Below are positions 35,580 to 44,715 of a stretch of DNA of 64,000 nucleotides, in pieces (position 1 is the first letter of the stretch; each line of letters opens with the position of its first letter). The position numbers and the translations under genes are program-made. The stretch is from an uncultured Parasphingopyxis sp. GTDB lineage: Bacteria > Pseudomonadota > Alphaproteobacteria > Sphingomonadales > Sphingomonadaceae. The notes beneath the pieces are model-generated. The model was given only the letters and a program-made list of their open reading frames with translations, made no database searches and was not told the origin of the DNA. The stretch lies in the NCBI GenBank assembly GCA_947259005.1, contig CAMYKP010000007.1:124001-188000 (forward strand). Reading direction: 5' to 3'.

Positions 35580-37112
35580 TTGAATGATCCAACGGACCGG
35601 ATGGTCCGCAATATCGTCATTATCGGCGGCGGGACGGCGGGATGGATGGCGGCTGCTGCGCTGGCCCACAGGTTCGGAGGAACCGGAACATCGATTACGC
35701 TGGTTGAATCGGCGGAGATCGGAATCGTCGGCGTCGGCGAGGCAACCTTGCCGCAGATCCGCTATTTCAACCGCTCGCTCGGCATCGATGAACGCGAAAT
35801 GATGGCGCGGACCAGCGCAACCATCAAACTCGGCATCGAATTTTGCGACTGGGGCAAGGCCGGGGATCGCTACATTCATCCCTTCGGTGCGCATGGCGAA
35901 ACCGTCGGACCCGCCGATTTCCATCACTATTGGGCGCGCCAGCATGCGCAGGGCGAAGCCCATGATTTCGGCGACTATTGTTACCCGATCGTTGCGGCGT
36001 GGAATGACCGTTTTGCCTTGCCGGACGAAGACCCGGACTCGCCCTTGGTCGCCTTTTCCTATGCCTTCCAGTTCGATGCGAGCCTTTACGGTGTGTTCCT
36101 GTCCGATTTCGCAAAGAAAAAAGGTGCAAAACGGGTCGAGGGGAAGGTCGTCTCTGTCCAGCGGGACGGCGAAACGGGCTTTGTCACCGGAATCACGCTG
36201 GAATCCGGACAGCAGATCACCGGCGACCTGTTCGTCGATTGCTCGGGTTTTCGCGGCCTGCTTATCGAGCAGGCACTGGAAACCGGCTATGAGGACTGGA
36301 GCGAATATCTGCCCTGCAACCGGGCCTATGCCGTGCCGTGCGCCTTTACCGATACAGTCGGCCCCTATACCCGGGCCACCGCGCGCAAGGGCGGCTGGCA
36401 ATGGCGCATCCCGCTCCAGCACCGGATCGGCAACGGGCATGTCTATTGCGACCGCTATATCAGCGATCAGGAGGCGGTCGACCAGCTGATGTCGACGCTG
36501 GAAGGCGAACCGCTTGCCGATCCGAAACAGCTATTTTTCAAGACAGGCAAGCGGCGGAAACTCTGGAACCGAAATGTCGTCGCAATCGGGCTTTCAGGGG
36601 GATTCCTCGAACCGCTGGAATCGACCAGCATCGATCTCATCCAGAGCGGCATCGTCAACCTCCTCGCGCTGTTCCCCGAACGCGACTGCGCGGAAGCCGA
36701 CCGGGACGAATATAACCGCCTGATGGACCTTGAGTTCGAGCGGGTTCGGGATTTCCTGATGCTGCACTATGTCGCGACGCAGCGGGACGATGCTGCGCTC
36801 TGGCGCGACATGCGCAATATGGAATGGCCGGACAGCCTCAGATACAAGATCGATGCCTTCCGCCGTCGGGGTATCGTACCTGAATATACGCACGGCCTGT
36901 TCCTCCCGCCGAGCTGGCTGTCCGTCTTTATCGGACAGAATATCGTGCCGAAGGCCTATGATCCGCGGGTGGACAGGATGTCCGGTGAAGAGCTTACAGC
37001 CAATCTGGAACGGATCCGGTCCAGCATCGCGGATGCCGTGGCCGGGACCAGTCTGCACAGCGATTTCATCAAAAGCCATGGCGCCTCGTTTGACGGGGCG
37101 GCCGCATCGTGA
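35580..37112 (+). CDS. Flavin-dependent tryptophan halogenase family protein
   Basis: A 510-residue protein with the FAD motif G16-G-G-T-A-G-W22, the halogenase lysine K83 (TSATIKLGIEFCDW) and the signature W273-Q-W-R-I-P278; the later EPLESTSIDLIQSG also fits. TTG 35580 has GGGAG 8 bases upstream; ATG 35601 (MVRNIVIIGG) is the alternative. True members use reduced FAD, O2 and halide to halogenate an aromatic ring, with lysine carrying HOX. Sphingomonad paralogues are common and mostly uncharacterised. The next gene overlaps by 4 bases (GTGA). Confidence 0.85.
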   Translation: MNDPTDRMVRNIVIIGGGTAGWMAAAALAHRFGGTGTSITLVESAEIGIVGVGEATLPQIRYFNRSLGIDEREMMARTSATIKLGIEFCDWGKAGDRYIHPFGAHGETVGPADFHHYWARQHAQGEAHDFGDYCYPIVAAWNDRFALPDEDPDSPLVAFSYAFQFDASLYGVFLSDFAKKKGAKRVEGKVVSVQRDGETGFVTGITLESGQQITGDLFVDCSGFRGLLIEQALETGYEDWSEYLPCNRAYAVPCAFTDTVGPYTRATARKGGWQWRIPLQHRIGNGHVYCDRYISDQEAVDQLMSTLEGEPLADPKQLFFKTGKRRKLWNRNVVAIGLSGGFLEPLESTSIDLIQSGIVNLLALFPERDCAEADRDEYNRLMDLEFERVRDFLMLHYVATQRDDAALWRDMRNMEWPDSLRYKIDAFRRRGIVPEYTHGLFLPPSWLSVFIGQNIVPKAYDPRVDRMSGEELTANLERIRSSIADAVAGTSLHSDFIKSHGASFDGAAAS

Positions 37113-38590
37113 CCGGCGATATGTCGCCTTTGACAAGCATTGCAGTCTTTGGACGCAGCGACGCCTTATGGCCGGTGGCAACTTTGCTTGAGCAGGCGCT
37201 TCCGGACCGGATCGCTCTTGTCCTTGTCGAGGATATAAGCGCAGAGATGCCGCCCGGTGCAGCTACACTGGCCTGCGACAATCCCTTCTTTGAACAGGTC
37301 GGATTGAACGCCAGCGATCTTGTCCGCGATGGCAATGCCATGCTCGGCCTGGGTACCGATTGCCAAGGCTGGCAGGGCGATGGCAGCAGCTTTTTCGTCG
37401 CGCCTTCGGGAACATTGCCGGCAATCAACGATATCGCCCTGCATCACATCATGTTGCGGGCTGCAATGATGCAAAACACGCCGGAGCGGCTCGGCTATCT
37501 GTTCCAGCCCTTTCGGTTTGCGGCCCGGGTTGCATTGGCCGGGAAGTTTGCAGATCGCACCGATGACCCCAATTCGCCGCTCCGGATGCTGGGGCCCACC
37601 GTCCAGTTCGATCGGGTCGCATTGGGCGCGCTGCTCAAAGGGCGTTTTCCGAAAGACGGGGGGCAATGCCATGAGGGTCAGCCCGCTCATGTAACGATGG
37701 GCGATGATGGACATGACATTCGCTCGGTCCAGCTTGGCGATGGGCAGGAAATCGCGGCCGATCTGTTCGTGGATGTGTCGGGAACTCTCTCTCGGCTTGC
37801 GCAAGGCGGCGAAGAGCTTCGTACCTATTCATTGGCCGATATTCTGCCCTTTGACCGCATTGCGCGCCGTTTCGATACGGGCAGGGAATCGGCCGATCAT
37901 CTCCACACAGTCGCGCGCGCTTTACCGGGCGGTTTGCGCGTCGAAACGCCCCTGCAGGATGGCGTTGCGTCGGAGTTGCTCTTTTCCTCGGCCGACATGG
38001 AGCAAGAGGGGCCGTCGTTCAGCTTCGAGCCCGGGTTCCCGGAAAACCCCTGGACCGGAAATCTTGCGCGACTGGGGTCTGCTGCTGCGCAATTGGGTCC
38101 TTATCAGTCGGCAGACATGATGCTGTTGCTGGAACAGGCACAGCATCTGGTCCGCGCCATTCCTGCGGCGCTGTCCATGGATATCGAGGCGACCGAGTTT
38201 AACCGGAACCAGCTTCGCTCGGCCCGCCAGATTACCGATTTTCTCGCCTTGCCGTTCATTCTCAATGGCCGCCACGAGACTCTATGGACTGATATCCGGA
38301 GTGCCGCGCCGCCCGAACAGCTCCAGATCCGGCTGGAGCAATTCAAAAGCCGGGGGCGTTTCGTGGAATTCGACCATGAGCTATTCGAGCGCCAAAGCTG
38401 GATCGAGACGATGATCGGGTTCGGGATCACGCCGGAACGCTACGACCCGTCAGCCGCCTATCTGGACATGAAAAGGTTGCCGCCGATCCTGAAGGCGATG
38501 GTGGACAGCTTCACCGGGGCGATTGAAGCGATGCCGGAGCACTCGGTGTACGTGAAAGACATGGCCGCGGCAGCCGAAGCACAGGAATAG
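37109..38590 (+). CDS. Degenerate halogenase-family paralogue
   Basis: A 493-residue protein read from GTG 37109, in the GTGA overlap with the halogenase gene. It has the same overall length and C-terminal layout (SWIETMIGFGITPERYDP versus SWLSVFIGQNIVPKAYDP; DMMLLLEQAQHLVRAIPA), but no GxGxxG, no lysine equivalent to K83 and no WxWxIP. It is probably not a halogenase on its own; a partner or scaffold role is inference. Confidence 0.65.
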   Translation: MTGDMSPLTSIAVFGRSDALWPVATLLEQALPDRIALVLVEDISAEMPPGAATLACDNPFFEQVGLNASDLVRDGNAMLGLGTDCQGWQGDGSSFFVAPSGTLPAINDIALHHIMLRAAMMQNTPERLGYLFQPFRFAARVALAGKFADRTDDPNSPLRMLGPTVQFDRVALGALLKGRFPKDGGQCHEGQPAHVTMGDDGHDIRSVQLGDGQEIAADLFVDVSGTLSRLAQGGEELRTYSLADILPFDRIARRFDTGRESADHLHTVARALPGGLRVETPLQDGVASELLFSSADMEQEGPSFSFEPGFPENPWTGNLARLGSAAAQLGPYQSADMMLLLEQAQHLVRAIPAALSMDIEATEFNRNQLRSARQITDFLALPFILNGRHETLWTDIRSAAPPEQLQIRLEQFKSRGRFVEFDHELFERQSWIETMIGFGITPERYDPSAAYLDMKRLPPILKAMVDSFTGAIEAMPEHSVYVKDMAAAAEAQE

Positions 38591-38602
38591 ATCAAAGATC
38601 AG

Positions 38603-39298
38603 CTAGCGTTGGGGCCCGTATTTGGCTTCGATCTGCCGCAAGCATTCCGCTAGCGAGCGTTCCTGTGTCGCTTTGTACGTCTCTCCGGTCGGGCTGACAT
38701 CCGCCATCCGGTCGATACGGAACATGCGGAAATCTTCGCGCAGCTCGCACCATGCAACCAGCGTCCATACCTTGCCCCAGAACCAGAGACCGAGCGGATG
38801 AACGGATCGGTTGGTCGCGCTTCCGGCCTCATCGCGATAGTCGAAGGACAATATGGCGCGTGCCTCAACGGCAGCTTCGCACTGATCGATCAGTTCGCGC
38901 GTCTGTTCGGTGATGCCCATATGCGGTGCAAAAATCTGGGTGTTGGCGACGCGGGCGCGTTCCTTGTCGGGGAGCACGGCCTCGATCTTGACCAGCGCTT
39001 CCTCGGCTGCTCGCGCCATTGTCACGCCGCCCCATGACCGCACGATACGGGCACCGGCAACCAGCGCCACAATCTCGTCATGCGTGAACATCAGGGGAGG
39101 AAGCTCAAAACCGCTGCGCATGACGTAGCCGACGCCCGCCTCGCCATCGATCGGTACGCCTGTCGACTGGAGGTCGACGATGTCGCGATAGATTGTGCGT
39201 TCGGAAACTTCGAGCCGTTCGGCCAGCATTGCGGCTGTAACGAGCCGACCGCCGCGCAGATATTGCACGATCTGAAAGAGGCGGTCGGCGCGTCGCAT
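38603..39298 (-). CDS. YafY-type WYL-domain transcriptional regulator
   Basis: A 231-residue protein starting at ATG 39298 (MRRADRLFQIVQYLRGGRLVTAAMLAERL). An N-terminal DeoR-like helix-turn-helix (residues about 14-60, RTIYRDIVDLQSTGVPI) is followed by the WYL effector domain (LWFWGKVWTLVAWCELREDFRMFRIDRM). It converges with the halogenase pair and may regulate the glyoxalase gene upstream. Confidence 0.85.
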   Translation of the reverse strand: MRRADRLFQIVQYLRGGRLVTAAMLAERLEVSERTIYRDIVDLQSTGVPIDGEAGVGYVMRSGFELPPLMFTHDEIVALVAGARIVRSWGGVTMARAAEEALVKIEAVLPDKERARVANTQIFAPHMGITEQTRELIDQCEAAVEARAILSFDYRDEAGSATNRSVHPLGLWFWGKVWTLVAWCELREDFRMFRIDRMADVSPTGETYKATQERSLAECLRQIEAKYGPQR

Positions 39299-39314
39299 GG
39301 GCGGACTATAGCCG

Positions 39315-39686
39315 TTAGATCTTGAAGATGCCGAGAGAATTACCCTCGGTGTCGATGGCATAGAAGAATGACCCGGCGGGGATGGTGATGACGTCCGAGA
39401 CGATTTCACCGCCCGCTTCTCCGACCCGCGCCATTGCGTCGTCGAGTTCGCAATCCACTGCGAGATGTGCGGTAATGCCTTCACCCTTGGCGGCAGGCGT
39501 ACCGGGATAGAGATGGCCTGCCGCGCCTGTGCCGCCCGGATAGGGCAGCATGGCCATCGGATTGGGGCCGGTATCGTCGCGCTTCAACGGCTCGCCGATC
39601 ACTTTTTCATAAAATCCGGCAGCGCGGTCGAGATCGGTGACAGGGATCTCCGCCCATACGATTCGATTAGGATAGACTTCGGTCAT
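39315..39686 (-). CDS. VOC-superfamily (glyoxalase-like) protein
   Basis: A 123-residue protein with two beta-alpha-beta-beta-beta units (VWAEIPVTDLDRAAGFYEKVIGE and GEIVSDVITIPAGSFFYAIDTEGNSLGIFK, quoted in part). Metal-ligand candidates are E9 of the first strand and E in TEGN. It is typical of bleomycin-resistance/glyoxalase-fold proteins with unknown substrate. Divergent from the marR operon. Confidence 0.8.
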   Translation of the reverse strand: MTEVYPNRIVWAEIPVTDLDRAAGFYEKVIGEPLKRDDTGPNPMAMLPYPGGTGAAGHLYPGTPAAKGEGITAHLAVDCELDDAMARVGEAGGEIVSDVITIPAGSFFYAIDTEGNSLGIFKI

Positions 39687-39807
39687 TGGCTTGTTCCTTA
39701 TGGTGTTGGGACCAAGACCCTATTCGCACATCCCTACTGACAGCCTTGTGTCAGGAGTGTTTCGATGCTGGCGCGGTTCGTTTGCACAAATATCTATGCG
39801 TTGCACT

Positions 39808-39825
39808 TAATAACAATGCTTATTA
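39808..39825. promoter_or_regulatory. Operator-like palindrome in front of the MarR gene
   Basis: TAATAA-CAATGC-TTATTA: perfect six-base arms with a six-base spacer, 10 bases before ATG 39836. It overlaps TTATAT (39823-39828), which lies 16 bases from TTGCAC (39801-39806), a plausible sigma-70 promoter. A MarR dimer would block that promoter. Confidence 0.6.
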
Positions 39826-39835
39826 TATGTGCTGC

Positions 39836-40279
39836 ATGGAAAATTTCGGGTACGAAGTGGTCGAAACCGCGCGCCTGATACGGCGGGAATTCAACCGCCG
39901 TGCGGCAGAGCTGGGGACGACTCGCGAACAATGGCGCGTGCTTGCGATACTCAACCGTCATGGCGATGGTCCCCGCCAGATCGATCTTGCGGAAACGCTT
40001 GAGGTTGAACCGATCACACTGTGCCGGATGATAGACAGGCTCGAAAGGCTGCAACTGGTGGAGCGCCGGCGCGACGAGAATGATCGCCGGGCATGGCGTA
40101 TCCATCTGACGGAAAAGGCCCAGCCCGTTATCGAGCAGCTCAAGATTCTGGCGCGGGATTTCTCTCGCGATATTCTGGCAGGGCTGGATGCGGACGAGGT
40201 AGCCGTGACGGCCAAGACGTTGGACCGGGTTTGCGGCAATCTCTCTGCGATGGAAGACGCGGAACGGGCACGGTCATGA
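39836..40279 (+). CDS. MarR family transcriptional regulator
   Basis: A 147-residue winged-helix protein (QWRVLAILNRHGDGPRQIDLA, LCRMIDRLERLQLVERRRDENDRRAWRIHLT, quoted in part). It starts at ATG 39836. It is first in an operon with EmrA- and EmrB-type genes (ATGA overlap with the next), so it probably represses them through the palindrome upstream; a ligand is unknown. Confidence 0.9.
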   Translation: MENFGYEVVETARLIRREFNRRAAELGTTREQWRVLAILNRHGDGPRQIDLAETLEVEPITLCRMIDRLERLQLVERRRDENDRRAWRIHLTEKAQPVIEQLKILARDFSRDILAGLDADEVAVTAKTLDRVCGNLSAMEDAERARS

Positions 40280-41421
40280 CGGAAAGCTTCAATCCAGTTG
40301 AAGGGGAAACGGATGAAAGCGGAGCGATAGAGCCGCTCGCCGAAACGGATTCTGTTCCCGGCACGGCCACCGAACCGGAAAAACGCAAGGCGCCGCTCTG
40401 GCGGCGAATGGGTTTGCTTCTCGTCGTTCCGCTTCTGCTGCTGGGAATCGGGGGGTATTTCTGGCTTATCTCAGGTCGCTACGTGTCGACCGACAATGCC
40501 TATGTGCAGCGCGATATGGTATCGGTAGCCAGCCCGGTTTCCGGAACTATTGTAGCCGTCCATGTCACCGAGAATCAGCAGGTCCAGCGCGGTGATCTGC
40601 TGTTCGAACTCGATGACCGGCCTTTTCGTGTCGCTCTGCAACAGGCCAATGCCCAGATCGCTGAGGCCCGTGTCCAGATTGCGGAGTTGCAAGCGCGCTC
40701 ATCGGGAACCCAGGGCGACATTACCGGCGCGCAGGCCAATCTGACTTTCGCTGAAAGGAACTTGGCTCGATATCAAAGCCTGATGGACCGAGGCTTTCTC
40801 AGCCGGGTGCGGTATGATGATGCGGTCCATGAAGTCGCCGAGGCGCGCGAGCGGCTCGCCAATGCGCGGGCAGAGGCTCAATCGGCGCGCGCGGCCTTGG
40901 CGCAAGGTGGGATTAGTGCGCAGCCGGCGCTGCAAGCTGCGCTGGCCGCTCGGGAAGCAGCACTGCTCAACCTCGAATATACCCGGGTGCGGGCGCCGGC
41001 CGATGGCTATGTCACCCAGGCAGACCGGGCCCAGGTCGGCAGTATCATCGTAGGCGGTGTTCCGGTCGTGACAATTGTTCGCAGTGATGCGCTTTGGGTC
41101 GAGGCCAATTTCAAGGAAACCGACCTTACCAACATGTTTGTCGGCCAACCTGCGGAGATTGAGTTCGATGCCTATCCCGATATTGAAGTGCGCGGTCATG
41201 TCGCCAGCATCGGCGTGGGAACGGGTTCCGAATTTTCGCTGCTGCCAGCGCAGAATGCATCGGGCAACTGGGTGAAGGTCACCCAACGTGTTCCCGTGCG
41301 GATTGCCATTGATAGCAATCCAGGCCGGCCGCTGATTGCGGGCCTTTCGGTAAATGCCATCGTCGACACGCGCGAGCGTCCGGCCCGATCAGAAAATGCG
41401 CCCGCCGCAGCGCCAAGGTGA
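40276..41421 (+). CDS. emrA: EmrA-type HlyD membrane-fusion protein
   Basis: A 381-residue periplasmic adaptor. One N-terminal helix (about 42-62) is followed by the HlyD biotinyl-lipoyl blocks (VASPVSGTIVAVHVTENQQVQRGDLLFELD), a coiled-coil hairpin rich in Q/A/R (about 115-225) and the beta-barrel. Start ATG 40276 overlaps the marR stop. It links an MFS pump to an outer-membrane channel. Confidence 0.9.
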   Translation: MTESFNPVEGETDESGAIEPLAETDSVPGTATEPEKRKAPLWRRMGLLLVVPLLLLGIGGYFWLISGRYVSTDNAYVQRDMVSVASPVSGTIVAVHVTENQQVQRGDLLFELDDRPFRVALQQANAQIAEARVQIAELQARSSGTQGDITGAQANLTFAERNLARYQSLMDRGFLSRVRYDDAVHEVAEARERLANARAEAQSARAALAQGGISAQPALQAALAAREAALLNLEYTRVRAPADGYVTQADRAQVGSIIVGGVPVVTIVRSDALWVEANFKETDLTNMFVGQPAEIEFDAYPDIEVRGHVASIGVGTGSEFSLLPAQNASGNWVKVTQRVPVRIAIDSNPGRPLIAGLSVNAIVDTRERPARSENAPAAAPR

Positions 41422-42944
41422 CCACGCTTCCGGACATCGGAAAATTCGAACGGACGATGATCACCATAGCGGTGATGATCGGCACTTTCCTGCAGGTTTT
41501 GGATACCACCATTGCCAATGTGGCGTTGCCGCATATGCAGACGAGCCTTGGTGCCAATCGGGAAACGATAAACTGGGTGCTGACCAGCTATATCGTTGCA
41601 TCGGCGATAGCCATTCCGATTACCGGCTGGCTTGCCGACCGCATCGGCCGAAAACGATTGTTCGTGATCTCCACCGTCGCGTTTACGGCAAGTTCGGCCT
41701 TGTGCGCTGGCGCACAGGGGCTGGACGAGATGCTCGTCTTTCGCGCCCTCCAGGGTGTCGCGGGCGCCTTTCTGGTGCCGCTCGCGCAATCGGTCCTGTT
41801 CGACATTAACCGGCCTGAGCAGCACGCCAAAGCCATGGCGCTGTTCGGTGGCGGTATCATGATTGCGCCCATTCTCGGACCTGTCCTGGGCGGCTGGCTG
41901 ACCGAAAGCTTCAACTGGCGCTGGGTGTTTCTCGTGAACGTGCCGATCGGCGCAATCGCGACGGTGATGCTGGTGCGCTATCTGCCATCGGCCGAAATCC
42001 GGAAACGGCAATTCGACCTGTTTGGCTTTGCCCTGCTGGCCCTTGCGCTGGCGAGTTTCCAGCTCATGCTTGACCGGGGCCAACAACTCGACTGGTTCGA
42101 CAGCTGGGAGATCTGGATAGAATGTTTCATCGCCATCTCGGCCGCGTGGATGTTCGTCGTCCATATGCTCCAGACGCGCGCACCCTTGATTGAGCCTCAT
42201 CTGTTCGCGGATCGCAATTTCGTCGTCGGACTGGTTTTCATGCTGGTGACCGGTTTGCTGCTTATGGCGGGTTTGGCGTTGTTGCCGCCGCTGCTGCAAA
42301 ACCTCTACGGCTATTCGGTGCTGCAATCCGGGTTTCTGACAGCGCCGCGCGGTGTGGGTACACTCGTCTCGATGCTTCTGGCCGGGCAACTTGTCGGCAA
42401 GGTGGATACCCGAATGCTGATTCTGGCCGGGCTCGGCCTGTTGTCCCTTTCTCTATGGCAGATGGCCGGCTTCGCACTGGACATGGACCGGCAACCGATC
42501 ATCGTAAGCGGTTTCATTCAGGGTCTTGGACTGGGTTTCGTATTTGTCCCATTGCAGACGCTCGCCTTCAGCACCCTGGCGGGCAAAGATCGCACAACTG
42601 CGGCAAGCCTGCTCAATCTTACGCGTAGTATCGGCGGCTCGATCGGTATTTCGGTGGTATCCGTGCTGCTGGTCCGTAACGCCGGAACCAGTCATGCCGA
42701 TCTGGCGGGGCAGGTTACCATGACAGACATTCCGGGCATCCCGCCATCCCTTGCCGCTTCAGGGCAAATGATCGGTCCTTCGGCGCTGCAGATGCTGGAA
42801 GCGGAGATAAACAGGCAGTCGCTGATGATCGCCTATATCGACAATTTCCACTTCATGATGCTCGTTACCCTGGCAGCTGTGCCCCTGCTGTTGCTTATCC
42901 GCAGCAACCGACGCCGAGTTCCCAACGCTTTCCGACAGCGGTAA
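41418..42944 (+). CDS. emrB: EmrB-type MFS multidrug transporter, DHA2 family
   Basis: A 508-residue protein with 14 predicted helices. Typical signals are TTIANVALPHMQTSLGA near the N-terminus, WVLTSYIVASAIAIPITGWLADRIGRKR (motif A) and GGGIMIAPILGPVLGGWLTES (motif C). GTG 41418 overlaps the emrA stop by 4 bases. With EmrA it would expel hydrophobic drugs or uncouplers. The outer-membrane factor is not encoded here. Confidence 0.92.
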   Translation: MTTLPDIGKFERTMITIAVMIGTFLQVLDTTIANVALPHMQTSLGANRETINWVLTSYIVASAIAIPITGWLADRIGRKRLFVISTVAFTASSALCAGAQGLDEMLVFRALQGVAGAFLVPLAQSVLFDINRPEQHAKAMALFGGGIMIAPILGPVLGGWLTESFNWRWVFLVNVPIGAIATVMLVRYLPSAEIRKRQFDLFGFALLALALASFQLMLDRGQQLDWFDSWEIWIECFIAISAAWMFVVHMLQTRAPLIEPHLFADRNFVVGLVFMLVTGLLLMAGLALLPPLLQNLYGYSVLQSGFLTAPRGVGTLVSMLLAGQLVGKVDTRMLILAGLGLLSLSLWQMAGFALDMDRQPIIVSGFIQGLGLGFVFVPLQTLAFSTLAGKDRTTAASLLNLTRSIGGSIGISVVSVLLVRNAGTSHADLAGQVTMTDIPGIPPSLAASGQMIGPSALQMLEAEINRQSLMIAYIDNFHFMMLVTLAAVPLLLLIRSNRRRVPNAFRQR

Positions 42945-42991
42945 GCTTCCTCCCCATGTTGCAAATGATGATAAATCGGGGAGCGAATAGC

Positions 42992-43456
42992 ATGCAGTTT
43001 GGTAAGATAGCGATCATAGTGACGGGTCTCACCCTCGGGCAGCCAGCGGTTTCCCAGGGTGTGGAAGCAGGACAATGCGCGAGGCTGCTTGTGGCGATTT
43101 CGTCGGACGGATCGGTGGTTGCTGGCAGCAGGGCTGCACTTGCCGATTCCGTCCAGTCCGGTCACTCCATTCGCGTCGGCTTTGGTCTCGGGGAAGGTGA
43201 AACGAGCGGCTATTTTCTGACTCACTGGTTCGAGGCACAGTTCCTGACCGTGTTGGCCGGCCATGTTTTCACCCAGACACCAATCATCCACCGCCAACGC
43301 CCCCAAAGCGAAGACCCGGATATCACGCTGACCTCCGAGCCCATGCGATGGGTTGCAACGCTAGGCACCAACGGACGGCTTCATTCCCGCTTTCTGGAAG
43401 AAGAGGAGATTGGCCATCATCGCGTCGACAGCTGGTGGTGTCTCGATGGCTCCTAG
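42992..43456 (+). CDS. Exported protein of unknown function (154 aa)
   Basis: ATG 42992 follows GGGGAG and encodes a signal peptide (MQFGKIAIIVTGLTLGQPAVSQG). The mature part has no motif I recognise. It lies directly downstream of emrB and converges with the acyl-CoA dehydrogenase gene. Confidence 0.5.
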   Translation: MQFGKIAIIVTGLTLGQPAVSQGVEAGQCARLLVAISSDGSVVAGSRAALADSVQSGHSIRVGFGLGEGETSGYFLTHWFEAQFLTVLAGHVFTQTPIIHRQRPQSEDPDITLTSEPMRWVATLGTNGRLHSRFLEEEEIGHHRVDSWWCLDGS

Positions 43457-44715
43457 ATATAGCCGAACAATACGCCGCCGATCTTGCGCATCTGGATTTC
43501 TTCCGCACCTTCAGTGATCCGGTAACGGCGATGGTGGCGGTAGATATGTTCGAACGGCTTGTGCCGCGAATAGCCGATCCCGCCATGGACCTGCATCGCG
43601 CGGTCGGCTGCTTCGCAGACCAATCGGTTGGCGCGGTAGTTGCACATGCTGACCTTGTCGGAGAGCTGTTTGGCCACTTCGGTCTTGGGCATCTGGTCCA
43701 TCTGCCAGGCGGTCTTGTAGATCAGCAGGCGCAGCATCTCGGCATCGGTTTGCAGTTCGACGAGCGGGAACTGGATTGCCTGATTGGCGGAAAGGGGCTT
43801 TCCGAAGGGTTTGCGCTCGCCCGCATATTTTACGGCTTCATCGATGCAGAATTGAGCAGCGCCCAGTGAGGATGCGGCCTGGCGGATGCGGTTTTCATGA
43901 ACAAAGTGCTGGGCGCAGGCGAGGCCCCAATCGGGATCGCCCAAGATCGCATCGCCGGGAATCCAGACATCCTTCAACGACACTTTGGGATGATCGGTGG
44001 GCATGTTGAACGTCCACAGATATTCGCCGACTTCGAAACCGGGCGTATCCTGCGGTACGATGAAGCAGGTGATGCCCTTGGCGGCGCCATCCGGCCCGCT
44101 CGTGCGGGCGAACACCATGCAATGAGTGGCGTGATGGCTGCCGGTGGTCCACATCTTCTCGCCATTGATCAGCCAGCCGTCCACCCCGTCTCGCGTTTCG
44201 CGAACGCCGCGCGTTTCCATATGGGTGGCGTCTGACCCATGGGCTTCTTCCGTCAGGCCAAAGGTCCAGCGCATCTTGCCCTCGAGCATCGCCGGAATGA
44301 AATCGCGCTTCTGCTGCTCGGTCCCGAAATCGCGAAGCATGAGCGGCTGGACCAGATTGCCGACGATCGAGCTTTCATTTTGCAGGTCATTGTGCAGGCC
44401 CAGCCCCTTGGCCGCGAGATGTTCGCGGATCCGCGCCATGGCCAGGTTGGAGCCGTTCTTGCCGCCAAACTCTTCCGGCAGGGCATAGCGATAATGGCCT
44501 GCCGCATCGGCTATCCGGCGCATTTCACTGAGCAGCTCTTCCCATTCCTTGCGAGGCAGACCTTCATTGTCCCAATCGGTCCGCGCGTGTTCGCGCCGAT
44601 GGTCAAAGAAGCGAATATTGTCGTCGCGCTGCTCAAGGGGTTTGATCTCTGCCTCAATGAATGCGTCGAGTTCGGCGAGATAGTCTTCAATGTCCTGGGG
44701 AATTTCAAAGCTCAT
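43453..44715 (-). CDS. Acyl-CoA dehydrogenase (LvaC/ACAD11-like)
   Basis: A 420-residue FAD enzyme with the ACAD blocks (TGSHHATHCMVFARTSG, RQAASSLGAAQFCIDEAVKYAGERKPFGKPL and the C-terminal VHGGIGYSRHKPFEHIYRHHRRYRITEG, quoted in part). ATG 44715 overlaps the stop of the kinase-like gene (ATGA). The pairing with an APH-type kinase is that of P. putida LvaA-LvaC and human ACAD11, where 4-hydroxyacyl-CoA is phosphorylated and then reduced/dehydrated. Substrate by analogy only. Confidence 0.85.
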   Translation of the reverse strand: MSFEIPQDIEDYLAELDAFIEAEIKPLEQRDDNIRFFDHRREHARTDWDNEGLPRKEWEELLSEMRRIADAAGHYRYALPEEFGGKNGSNLAMARIREHLAAKGLGLHNDLQNESSIVGNLVQPLMLRDFGTEQQKRDFIPAMLEGKMRWTFGLTEEAHGSDATHMETRGVRETRDGVDGWLINGEKMWTTGSHHATHCMVFARTSGPDGAAKGITCFIVPQDTPGFEVGEYLWTFNMPTDHPKVSLKDVWIPGDAILGDPDWGLACAQHFVHENRIRQAASSLGAAQFCIDEAVKYAGERKPFGKPLSANQAIQFPLVELQTDAEMLRLLIYKTAWQMDQMPKTEVAKQLSDKVSMCNYRANRLVCEAADRAMQVHGGIGYSRHKPFEHIYRHHRRYRITEGAEEIQMRKIGGVLFGYI

